Under the pieces are notes generated by a model. The model saw only the letters and a program-made list of their open reading frames with translations, was not told the origin of the DNA and ran no database searches. The translations under genes and the position numbers were made by a program. Positions 1 to 7,184 of a DNA stretch of 14,961 nucleotides are shown here, in pieces. This stretch comes from UMGS172 sp045648145. GTDB taxonomy: Bacteria > Bacillota > Clostridia > Oscillospirales > Acutalibacteraceae. The stretch is from contig JAZRNK010000004.1 of NCBI GenBank assembly GCA_045648145.1, positions 1 to 14,961 of the forward strand, given 5' to 3'. The stretch's first letter is position 1. The number at the start of each line of letters is the position of its first letter.

Positions 1-38
1 ATTTCTATAACAACCAAAGAATACAACTTAAAACAAAA

Positions 39-65
39 CTGACTCCCCTTGAAAAGAGAAGTCAG
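39..65 (-). terminator. Imperfect hairpin with minus-strand U-run
   Basis: CTGACT (39-44) pairs with AGTCAG (60-65). The stem continues inward through two C-A mismatches to a three-base loop. Read on the minus strand, the hairpin is followed at once by TTTTGTTTT, which has intrinsic-terminator form. On the plus strand no U-run follows. No gene on the minus strand reads into it from within this window, so either a short minus-strand RNA ends here or the fold has another role. Low confidence. Confidence 0.3.
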
Positions 66-109
66 TATATTGCTTAAAATTTAATTTCAACTACCATAAA
101 GGCCTTTTT

Positions 110-148
110 TGTACTGTCTGCACAAATTGGGGCAGTTCAGATAGTACA
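110..148. repeat. 39-nt imperfect inverted repeat (possible IS-end remnant or terminator stem)
   Basis: TGTACTGTCTG (110-120) faces CAGATAGTACA (138-148), matching as an inverted repeat at 10 of 11 positions; the remaining pair is G-U in RNA. The outer ends are TG...CA. The reverse-complement stretch beginning TGAACTGCCCC resembles, from memory, termini of IS3-family (IS150-group) elements, but no transposase is nearby. Alternatively it is a plus-strand terminator for a gene left of the window: after a four-base gap, the T-rich run TTATTTTTGTTTTT begins at 153. Confidence 0.4.
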
Positions 149-172
149 GACCTTATTTTTGTTTTTAGAATA

Positions 173-201
173 TTGACACTAATATTTTATTGGTGTATCA
201 T
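173..201 (+). promoter_or_regulatory. Sigma-A type promoter for tyrA-pncB
   Basis: A perfect -35 TTGACA (173-178) is followed by a 17-nt spacer and the -10 TATCAT (196-201). This predicts transcription starting near 208, about 26 nt upstream of the tyrA ATG. The leader is therefore too short for a T-box or other large riboswitch. The ribosome binding site AAGGTG lies at 223-228. Confidence 0.75.
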
Positions 202-233
202 TAAAGTATGATTTTAAGAATTAAGGTGTTAAA

Positions 234-1076
234 ATGAAGGTGTTGGTTGTTGGTATCGGACTGATAGGTGGTTCGATTGCCAAGACAATAAAAAAGAATT
301 CCGACTGGACCGTTTTAGGCTACGATTTGAACGAAAATTCTATAAATGATGCGCTGTCTTTAGGTGCTATTGATGCCGTGTGGGATAAGGCATCACCTTG
401 CGATGCGGACTTGACGATTTTGTGCTTATCACCAAAGGCATGTGTTGATTTTCTTATAGAAAACATAGCGCTTTTGAAGAAAAACTCGGTGGTTACCGAC
501 GTTTGCGGTATTAAGTCTTGGATAGTGGAAAATTGTGAAAAGATTTGTGAACAAAACGGTTTACACTTTGTCGGTGGACACCCAATGGCAGGTAAAGAAA
601 GAAGCGGTTTTAAAAATTCTGACGAAAACCTTTTTAACCGCGCAAGCTACATTATTACACCAACTTCAAACACCTATGAAAATGCTTTAAAAATAGTCGA
701 AAAATATATAAAAACTTTAAAAGCGGCTAAAATTACCGTTTCAAGTCCTGAAAATCACGATAGGGTTATCGCTTTTACTTCACAGATGCCGCATGTTATT
801 GCAGGATCATATGTTAAATCCGAAACCTGTTGTTTACGGCATGGCTTTTCGGCAGGTAGCTTTAAGGATGTTTCCCGTGTTGCAACGGTTGACGAGAATT
901 TATGGAGTGAGCTTTTTTTACAGAATAAGGATATGTTGTTAAACGAGCTTTCTTCCTTTATTGACAGCTTGACAGAGTATAAAACTGCATTATTAAACGA
1001 TGATGTTAATTCGTTGAAATCAATAATTAAAGATGGTAGAATTATTAAAGAAAATGACCTAAAAGAAATTGATTAA
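234..1076 (+). CDS. tyrA: Prephenate (or arogenate) dehydrogenase TyrA
   Basis: Catalyses the NAD(P)+-dependent oxidative decarboxylation of prephenate to 4-hydroxyphenylpyruvate (or arogenate to tyrosine) in cytosolic tyrosine biosynthesis. The 280-residue protein opens with a Rossmann nucleotide-binding motif GIGLIGGS (residues 7-14). The family's GGHPMAG substrate-site motif is at 114-120, with the conserved His at 116, followed by the all-helical dimerisation region (GFSAGSFKDVSRVA). It ends after that domain: the C-terminal ACT domain found in Bacillus-type TyrA of about 370 residues is absent, so tyrosine feedback through ACT is not expected. The ATG at 234 follows AAGGTG by 5 nt. pncB starts 14 nt downstream and is probably co-transcribed. 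Choice between prephenate and arogenate as substrate cannot be made from sequence. Confidence 0.93.
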   Translation: MKVLVVGIGLIGGSIAKTIKKNSDWTVLGYDLNENSINDALSLGAIDAVWDKASPCDADLTILCLSPKACVDFLIENIALLKKNSVVTDVCGIKSWIVENCEKICEQNGLHFVGGHPMAGKERSGFKNSDENLFNRASYIITPTSNTYENALKIVEKYIKTLKAAKITVSSPENHDRVIAFTSQMPHVIAGSYVKSETCCLRHGFSAGSFKDVSRVATVDENLWSELFLQNKDMLLNELSSFIDSLTEYKTALLNDDVNSLKSIIKDGRIIKENDLKEID

Positions 1077-1090
1077 GGTGGAATGAGTTA

Positions 1091-2536
1091 ATGGTTAATT
1101 CACGAAACGTTGCCATGCTTATGGACTTTTATGAAGCCACAATGGCAAATGCCGCAATTTTAAATGAACATAAAGGTACAATAGCATATTTTGACATGTT
1201 TTTCCGTCGTGTTCCTGATGATGGCGGCTTTGCTATAATGGCAGGTCTTGAACAGGCTATAAAAGACCTCGAAAACTTTACTTTTTCAGAAGACGACATT
1301 GAATATATGAAAAGCCGCAATATTTTCGACGATGAATTTATTGAATATTTGCGTAATTTTAAGCTTTCGTGCGATATTTGGTCTATTCCCGAGGGAACGC
1401 CTATTTTCCCGAAAGAGCCGATTGTTACTGTACGCGGACCGATAATTGAGTTGTTTCTTATTGAAACCTTGCTGTTGCTTAATATTAACCATCAATCCTT
1501 GATTGCAACAAAGGCTAACCGAATTGTCCGTGCGGCGCAGGGCAGAGCGGTGTACGAGTTTGGTGCAAGACGTGCACACGGTGTTGATGCTTCGGTTTAT
1601 GGTGCAAGAGCGGCATATATCGGCGGCTGCGTTGGAACCTCCTGTATTAAAGCGGGTGAGGACTTTAATATACCCGTTTCAGGTACAATGGCTCACAGTT
1701 GGATACAACTGTTTGACAATGAATACGAAGCTTTTAAAGCTTATGCTGAGGTTTATCCCGAAAAATCACTGTTTTTGGTGGATACCTATGACACGTTAAA
1801 GTCGGGCATACCTAACGTTATTAAGGTTGCTAATGAGGTGCTGAAGCCTAAAGGTTGCCGACCTGTTGGTATAAGAATTGACAGTGGTGACATAACCTAT
1901 CTTTCGAAAAAGGCACGAAAGATGCTTGACGATGCAGGTTATCCCGATTGTACTATTTGCGTTTCAAATTCGTTGGATGAGTATTTAATTCGTGATATGC
2001 TTATGCAGGGAGCCAAGGTTAACACCTTTGGCGTAGGTGAAAGGCTTATCACCGCTTCGAGTGAGGCGGTTTTTGGTGGCGTTTATAAGATGGCTGCCAT
2101 TGAGGATAAAGACGGTAATTTTATACCTAAAATCAAGCTTGCAGGTAACACCTCAAAGATAACCTTACCCGGTTTTAAGCAAAGCTGGCGTCTTTTTGAC
2201 CGCGAAAGCGGTAAGGCTATTGCCGATGTTATAACCCTTCGCGATGAGGTTATTGACGATACGAAGGAATACGAGCTTTTTGACCCTGAATACACATGGA
2301 AGCGAAAAACGGTTACTAATTTTATTGCTCGACCGCTTCAGGTTAAGGTGTTTGAAAAGGGTGAGCTTGTGTATAAATGCCCAAGCGCTACCGCTATAAG
2401 AGATTACCGCGAACAGCAGATTGAGTCGCTTTGGGAAGAGGTACAAAGGTTTGAAAAACCGCATAAATACTATGTTGACCTTTCGCAAAATTTATGGGAT
2501 TTGTATAACGAAATGCTAAAGGAAAAATCAGTATAA
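1091..2536 (+). CDS. pncB: Nicotinate phosphoribosyltransferase
   Basis: Condenses nicotinate with PRPP, with ATP hydrolysis, to give nicotinate mononucleotide, the entry step of the Preiss-Handler NAD salvage pathway in the cytosol. At 481 residues it has the length of the longer Firmicutes/animal-type NAPRTases. The N-terminal region LMDFYEATMA matches the family's tyrosine-containing substrate-site start. GTMAHSW contains His202, the likely autophosphorylated histidine. GIRIDSGD (260-267) is the phosphoribosyl-binding signature, and GVGERLITA follows. AAGGTGG (1076-1082) overlaps the tyrA stop and lies 8 nt before the ATG. Second gene of the tyrA-pncB unit, closed by the terminator directly downstream. 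The pairing with tyrA has no obvious metabolic logic. Confidence 0.93.
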   Translation: MVNSRNVAMLMDFYEATMANAAILNEHKGTIAYFDMFFRRVPDDGGFAIMAGLEQAIKDLENFTFSEDDIEYMKSRNIFDDEFIEYLRNFKLSCDIWSIPEGTPIFPKEPIVTVRGPIIELFLIETLLLLNINHQSLIATKANRIVRAAQGRAVYEFGARRAHGVDASVYGARAAYIGGCVGTSCIKAGEDFNIPVSGTMAHSWIQLFDNEYEAFKAYAEVYPEKSLFLVDTYDTLKSGIPNVIKVANEVLKPKGCRPVGIRIDSGDITYLSKKARKMLDDAGYPDCTICVSNSLDEYLIRDMLMQGAKVNTFGVGERLITASSEAVFGGVYKMAAIEDKDGNFIPKIKLAGNTSKITLPGFKQSWRLFDRESGKAIADVITLRDEVIDDTKEYELFDPEYTWKRKTVTNFIARPLQVKVFEKGELVYKCPSATAIRDYREQQIESLWEEVQRFEKPHKYYVDLSQNLWDLYNEMLKEKSV

Positions 2537-2542
2537 GTTAGT

Positions 2543-2577
2543 AAAACGAGCCTATTTAGGCTCGTTTTGTTAATTTT
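2543..2577 (+). terminator. Intrinsic terminator after pncB
   Basis: AAAACGAGCC (2543-2552) and GGCTCGTTTT (2559-2568) form a perfect 10-bp stem with a six-base loop, followed by a T-rich tail (GTTAATTTTT). It starts 7 nt after the pncB stop. The A-rich 5' arm could also make it work in reverse. Confidence 0.9.
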
Positions 2578-2642
2578 TAAGTAAATAAGTGTCCAAATTA
2601 ATAATAATTTATTTCCAAACAGACAAAAGTTTTTAATATTTG

Positions 2643-2671
2643 TTGAAATTACATTCATTTTATTGTATAAT
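2643..2671 (+). promoter_or_regulatory. Sigma-A type promoter for lon-engB-lysA
   Basis: TTGAAA (2643-2648), a 17-nt spacer and a perfect TATAAT (2666-2671) predict a start near 2678. The AT-rich stretch 2578-2642 upstream shows no other structure. I see neither the HrcA CIRCE inverted repeat (TTAGCACTC-N9-GAGTGCTAA) nor a CtsR heptad repeat (GGTCAAA direct repeat) in 2537-2706. Confidence 0.75.
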
Positions 2672-2706
2672 CACTTCAAATATTTTTCTAAAGGAATGTC
2701 CATTTA

Positions 2707-5118
2707 ATGATTAATAATAATGATCAATTTTATAATATACCGCTTTTGGCTTTACGTGGAATTGTTGTGTTTCCCAAAATGGTTGTTCATTTTGACGTTG
2801 TCCGTAAAAAGTCGATTGAAGCGTTAAATACTGCGATGAACTCTGACAGAACAATATTTTTGCTTACGCAGAAAAATATCACTATTGAAAATCCCAATAG
2901 AAATGACCTTTATGATATTGGCTGTGTGGCAAAAATACGTCAGATTTTACGTCTTAACGATGATGCTGTTCGTGTTCTTGTAGAAGGTCAGTGTCGTGCT
3001 GAATGTATCGGTATGACCAATACCAAGCAGTGTCTTTATGCTGATGTTTTGCGTATCGACGATGTTGAACCGAAGAGCCGTGAGCTTTATAAAGAGGCTT
3101 TGTTGCGTAATGCCAAAGCTGCCTTTGATGAGTATGCACAGGTTGCACCTAAAATTTCTCCCGATGTTATTATGTCGGTGGTTGCAGCAAATGATTTAGG
3201 CTATCTTGCTGATTATATTATTCATAATATACCGGTTGAAACTGATGATAAGCAGTATATTTTAGAACAGAATAATACTCAAAAGCGTTTAAAACTCGTT
3301 ATTTCTTTGCTTAAAAGGGAGAAGGAATTGCTTGCCTTAGACGCTAAAATTAATGAAAAAGTAAAAGGTAATATTGACGAAAATCAACGTGAATATTATC
3401 TTCGTGAACAGGTTAAGGTCATTAATGAGGAGCTTTACGGTGAAAGTAATCCTGATGCAGAATTAGATAAATACTATAATGCGATTAATGAACTTAATGC
3501 TAACGAGGATGTTAAAAAGCGTTTAAAGGATGAGGTTGACAGGTTGGCAAAAATGCCTTCAGGCTCGCACGAGTCAACCGTTGTTTTAAATTATCTTGAT
3601 ACCTGTCTGGCTTTGCCGTGGGGCAAATATACAAGCGCAAAAATCAATTTAGAAAAATCGCAAAAAATTCTTGATCGCGACCATTACGGTTTGAAAAAGG
3701 TTAAGGAAAGAATTATAGAATTACTTGCAGTACATACTTTAGTACCCGACACTAAAGGTCAGATAATTTGTCTTGTAGGTCCTCCCGGTGTCGGTAAAAC
3801 TTCGATTGTACGCTCGGTTGCCGAATGTATGGGAAGAAATTATGCGAGAATTTCTTTAGGCGGTGTCAGTGACGAGTCGGAAATTCGTGGTCACCGTAAG
3901 ACCTATATCGGTGCTATGCCGGGTAGAATTATCAATGCAATAAAAACTGCAGGCAGTGCCAATCCCGTTGTTTTACTTGACGAGATTGATAAGCTTGGTT
4001 CATCCTATAAGGGTGACCCGTCGGCTGCTATGCTTGAAATTTTGGACAGTGAGCAGAATTCTACATTTTTTGACCATTATATTGATATGCCGTTTGATTT
4101 AAGCAGGGTTTTGTTTATTACAACGGCTAACGACGCTTCTGCCATTCCTGCGCCCTTGCTTGATAGAATGGAATTAATCGAGCTTGGCAGTTATACTAGA
4201 GAGGAAAAGTTCAATATTGCTAAAAACCATCTTATAAAGAAACAGACCAAGGCTTGCGGCTTGAATGGAAGTAGCTTGAAATTCTCTGATGAAGCAATTT
4301 ATAAGCTGATTGACGCCTATACCCGTGAAGCTGGTGTTCGTAGATTGGATAGGACTATTGCTACACTTTGCAGAAAATCGGCAGCTAAAATAGTTTCTAA
4401 AAAGGTTAATACCGTAAGGATTACACCCGATTTAATTAAAGAAATGTTGGGCAACGAAAAATATAAGCCTGATACCTACGCTAAAAAGGACGAAATCGGT
4501 CTTGTTAACGGTCTTGCTTGGACAAGCGTCGGCGGTGAGATTATGCCGTTAGAGGTTGTTTGTGTTGCAGGTAGCGGTCAGTTGTCGCTGACAGGTTCAC
4601 TTGGTGACGTAATGCAGGAATCGGCTAAGGCGGCAGTCACTTGTGTCAGAAGCAGGACAGAGGTTTTGGGTATTGAAGGTCAGTTTTACAAAAACCTTGA
4701 TATTCACATCCACGCGCCCGAGGCTGCAGTGCCTAAGGACGGACCGTCTGCTGGTGTTACTATGTTTACGGCACTTGTGTCGGCTCTTTGCGGCGTTAAG
4801 GTAAAGCATAATGTTGCCATGACGGGTGAAATTACACTTCGCGGCAGGGTTTTACCTATAGGTGGACTTAGAGAAAAGGCTATGGCGGCATATAAATCGG
4901 GCATTAAAACTGTCATTATTCCTGTTGAAAATATTCCTGATTTAGACAATGTCGACGATATTGTAAAAGAGAATATTGAGTTTAAAGCAGTTGAGTCTGT
5001 AGATGAGGTACTTAATATTGCCTTGACTGAAATTCCTTGTAAAAAGGAAAGCAAAAACGAGCTTTATAATGTGACCGATAAAAGAAATGAAAGCAGTGCG
5101 AGGACTGTGCATCAATAA
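2707..5118 (+). CDS. lon: ATP-dependent Lon protease (LonA type)
   Basis: Cytosolic hexameric AAA+ serine protease that degrades misfolded and regulatory proteins. The 803-residue chain has all LonA parts. The N-terminal LAN substrate domain (LLALRGIVVFPKMVVHF) is followed by a central helical region with a coiled coil around 200-270. The ATPase has Walker A GPPGVGKT (358-365) and Walker B VVLLDEID (421-428). The C-terminal protease domain has catalytic Ser681 in PKDGPSAG and Lys724 in GGLREKA, a 43-residue Ser-Lys spacing equal to that of E. coli Lon (S679/K722). No LonB-type membrane insertion is seen. About 30 charged residues trail the protease domain. AAGGA (2691-2695) lies 11 nt before the ATG; an earlier ATG at 2696 stops within four codons. 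First gene of a lon-engB-lysA unit. Confidence 0.97.
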   Translation: MINNNDQFYNIPLLALRGIVVFPKMVVHFDVVRKKSIEALNTAMNSDRTIFLLTQKNITIENPNRNDLYDIGCVAKIRQILRLNDDAVRVLVEGQCRAECIGMTNTKQCLYADVLRIDDVEPKSRELYKEALLRNAKAAFDEYAQVAPKISPDVIMSVVAANDLGYLADYIIHNIPVETDDKQYILEQNNTQKRLKLVISLLKREKELLALDAKINEKVKGNIDENQREYYLREQVKVINEELYGESNPDAELDKYYNAINELNANEDVKKRLKDEVDRLAKMPSGSHESTVVLNYLDTCLALPWGKYTSAKINLEKSQKILDRDHYGLKKVKERIIELLAVHTLVPDTKGQIICLVGPPGVGKTSIVRSVAECMGRNYARISLGGVSDESEIRGHRKTYIGAMPGRIINAIKTAGSANPVVLLDEIDKLGSSYKGDPSAAMLEILDSEQNSTFFDHYIDMPFDLSRVLFITTANDASAIPAPLLDRMELIELGSYTREEKFNIAKNHLIKKQTKACGLNGSSLKFSDEAIYKLIDAYTREAGVRRLDRTIATLCRKSAAKIVSKKVNTVRITPDLIKEMLGNEKYKPDTYAKKDEIGLVNGLAWTSVGGEIMPLEVVCVAGSGQLSLTGSLGDVMQESAKAAVTCVRSRTEVLGIEGQFYKNLDIHIHAPEAAVPKDGPSAGVTMFTALVSALCGVKVKHNVAMTGEITLRGRVLPIGGLREKAMAAYKSGIKTVIIPVENIPDLDNVDDIVKENIEFKAVESVDEVLNIALTEIPCKKESKNELYNVTDKRNESSARTVHQ

Positions 5119-5136
5119 ATCCCGGAGGGAAGAGAT

Positions 5137-5727
5137 TTGAATTATAATAACGCGGTGTTTGAAACATCGGCAGGGAATGCTAAAGGGTTAATTCCGAGTA
5201 ATATGCCGGAGGTATGTTTTTCGGGCCATTCAAACGTTGGAAAATCGTCTTTGATTAATCGCTTGCTTGGTCGAAAATCGATTGCGAGAACGAGTAACAA
5301 ACCCGGAAAAACAGCAACCGTCAACTTTTTCAAATGTGAAAACGTCAGAATGGCAGACCTGCCAGGCTACGGCTTTGCTAAGGTTTCTTTTGCAGAAAAG
5401 CAACGTTGGTCAGAGCTAATGGAAGGCTATTTTTCAAGCGGTAGGGATATTAGACTTGTTTTCCAGCTTATTGATGCAAGACATAAACCGACTGCTGACG
5501 ATATTGATATGCTTCATTTCTTGAAGGATTCGGGGTATAAATTTGTTGTTGTGCTCACTAAGATTGATAAGCTTAATAAAAAAGAGCGAGAGGAAAATCT
5601 TGTGATTTTAAAGGATGCTATGTCCTTTATTGGTGATGATGTGACACTTGTTCCGTTTTCTGCCCAGACAGGTGAGGGTAACGAAGTGTTGAGAAATTTA
5701 CTTGAAAGTGTTAATGTTGGGGGATAA
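5137..5727 (+). CDS. engB: Ribosome biogenesis GTPase EngB/YsxC
   Basis: TrmE-Era-EngA-EngB family GTPase needed for late 50S ribosomal subunit assembly; cytosolic and ribosome-associated. The 196 residues show G1 GHSNVGKS (30-37), the G2 region TSNKPGKT, G3 DLPG (74-77), G4 TKID (141-144) and G5 SAQTG (175-179). The length is normal for the family. The start is TTG at 5137, supported by the strong site CGGAGGGA at 5123-5130 and by the conserved N-terminal strand (AVFETSA); the next ATG would cut into the domain just before G1. It lies 18 nt after lon, the same lon-ysxC adjacency known in Bacillus subtilis, and 2 nt before lysA, so it is very likely co-transcribed with both. Confidence 0.96.
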   Translation: MNYNNAVFETSAGNAKGLIPSNMPEVCFSGHSNVGKSSLINRLLGRKSIARTSNKPGKTATVNFFKCENVRMADLPGYGFAKVSFAEKQRWSELMEGYFSSGRDIRLVFQLIDARHKPTADDIDMLHFLKDSGYKFVVVLTKIDKLNKKEREENLVILKDAMSFIGDDVTLVPFSAQTGEGNEVLRNLLESVNVGG

Positions 5728-5729
5728 AA

Positions 5730-7025
5730 ATGATAAGCGAAAGTATTGGGATTAATTCTAAGGGTCATTTGACCTGTGGTGGTGCCGATTGTGTTGAGTT
5801 GGCTAAAGAATACGGCACACCTTTATATGTTTTTGATGAGGCTTTAATTCGTAAGACCTGTGCAGAATTCAAGGCATCTATTGACGAGTTTTACGGCGGC
5901 AACGGCAAGGTTTTGTTCGCAAGTAAGGCTTTTTCGTGTAAGGAAATGTACCGTATTGCAAAAAGTGAGGGTATTGGTGCCGACGTTGTGTCAGCAGGAG
6001 AGATTTACACCGCTGTTTCTGCCGGCTTTGAGTCTGAAAATCTGTTTTTCCACGGCAACAATAAAACACCCCAAGAGATAGAATATGCTATAAGTGTCGG
6101 TGTTGGTAGAATTGTTGTTGATAATATGACCGAGCTTGATACTATTGAGAGCATTGCTTCAAGATTAAACAAGAAGGTTAAGGTTATCTTGAGAATTAAG
6201 CCAGGTATTGATGCTCATACCCATAATTTTATAAGAACGGGACAAATTGACTCAAAATTTGGTTTTGCTTTGGAAAACGGTGAAGCTATGGAGGCTGCTG
6301 TAAAAACAACCGAATATAAAAATCTTGAACTTATGGGCTTTCATTGTCATATTGGCTCTCAAATTTTTGATACCGAGCCTTTCCGTAGTGCTGCAGACGT
6401 TATGATTAGCTTTATGGCAGATTTTCGCAATAAAATCGGTATCGTTCTGCCCGAACTTAATCTCGGCGGCGGTTTTGGCGTAAAATATCTTGAAACTGAC
6501 GGTCAGTTGCCCTTTAAGTCATTTATGCAGCAGGTTTCGGTTGAATTAAAAAGCAAGGCACAAGAGCTCGGATATCCGATGCCGCGTATTTACATTGAGC
6601 CTGGCCGTTCTATTGTCGGCCCTGCAGGTGTTACACTTTATACCGTTGGTTGTGTAAAGACAATTAAGGATGTTAGGACTTATGTGTCTATTGACGGCGG
6701 TATGACCGATAACCCCAGATATGCGCTATATCAGGCTGATTATAATATTGAGATTGCCAATAAGGCTACTTTTAAGAAGGATTACATTGCTACTGTTGCA
6801 GGTAAATGCTGTGAGAGCGGCGACCTTATTCAAGAAAACGCACCTATGCAGATACCCGAGGTTGGTGATATCCTTGCAGTGCTTACTACGGGTGCTTACA
6901 ACTATTCAATGGCAAGTAATTATAACAGAATTCCTCGTCCTGCCGCTGTTATGGTAAATAACGGTGAAAGCCGCGTTATTATTAAACGTGAAACCTACGA
7001 GGACCTTATAAGAAACGATTTGTAA
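5730..7025 (+). CDS. lysA: Diaminopimelate decarboxylase
   Basis: PLP-dependent decarboxylation of meso-diaminopimelate to L-lysine, the last step of lysine biosynthesis, in the cytosol. The 431-residue fold-type III enzyme carries the PLP Schiff-base lysine Lys66 in FASKAFS. HCHIGSQ (205-211), the phosphate-binding glycine loop LNLGGGFG (243-250) and EPGRSIVG (290-297) follow. CESGD (361-365) provides the acidic/cysteine active-site element shared across the dimer, and GAYNYSMASNYN starts at 388. The ATG is only 2 nt after the engB stop; its ribosome binding site GGGGA lies inside the last engB codons, suggesting translational coupling. There is no room for a lysine riboswitch directly upstream. 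The unit ends at the terminator at 7031. Confidence 0.96.
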   Translation: MISESIGINSKGHLTCGGADCVELAKEYGTPLYVFDEALIRKTCAEFKASIDEFYGGNGKVLFASKAFSCKEMYRIAKSEGIGADVVSAGEIYTAVSAGFESENLFFHGNNKTPQEIEYAISVGVGRIVVDNMTELDTIESIASRLNKKVKVILRIKPGIDAHTHNFIRTGQIDSKFGFALENGEAMEAAVKTTEYKNLELMGFHCHIGSQIFDTEPFRSAADVMISFMADFRNKIGIVLPELNLGGGFGVKYLETDGQLPFKSFMQQVSVELKSKAQELGYPMPRIYIEPGRSIVGPAGVTLYTVGCVKTIKDVRTYVSIDGGMTDNPRYALYQADYNIEIANKATFKKDYIATVAGKCCESGDLIQENAPMQIPEVGDILAVLTTGAYNYSMASNYNRIPRPAAVMVNNGESRVIIKRETYEDLIRNDL

Positions 7026-7030
7026 AATTA

Positions 7031-7065
7031 AAACCGTCTTACTAATAAGTAAGACGGTTTGTTTT
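7031..7065 (+). terminator. Intrinsic terminator after lysA
   Basis: AAACCGTCTTACT (7031-7043) and AGTAAGACGGTTT (7048-7060) form a perfect 13-bp stem with an AATA loop, followed by GTTTT. It lies 5 nt after the lysA stop codon and closes the lon-engB-lysA unit. Confidence 0.93.
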
Positions 7066-7116
7066 AATATAACAGCTTCACGTATACCATTATTATAAAT
7101 TTTTAATAATGCCTAC

Positions 7117-7145
7117 TTGTAACTTGTTATGTAATTTGTTATAAT
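7117..7145 (+). promoter_or_regulatory. Sigma-A type promoter for typA
   Basis: TTGTAA (7117-7122), a 17-nt spacer and a perfect TATAAT (7140-7145) predict a start near 7152, leaving a leader of about 33 nt. A TTGTTAT direct repeat (7124-7130 and 7136-7142) sits across the spacer and -10 region. The ribosome binding site AAAGGGAG is at 7167-7174. Confidence 0.7.
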
Positions 7146-7184
7146 ATTTTGGTTGATTAAATTCGTAAAGGGAGCGCTTATTTT

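Noticed and set aside
202..233. T-box or other riboswitch before tyrA
   Set aside because: The predicted leader is about 26 nt and no T-box GGTGGTACCGCG-like sequence is present.
1129..1320. Minus-strand open frame within pncB, and similar minus-strand frames of 60-116 codons within lon, typA, spoIVA and others
   Set aside because: They lie opposite strongly recognised genes, show no known family features and have no promoter or ribosome binding site support.
2696..2707. ATG at 2696 just upstream of lon
   Set aside because: It reads only three codons before TAA. It is closer to the AAGGA site than the real start but makes no useful peptide.
5718..5729. Lysine riboswitch before lysA
   Set aside because: engB ends 2 nt before lysA, so there is no leader. 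The upstream sequence is conserved EngB coding.
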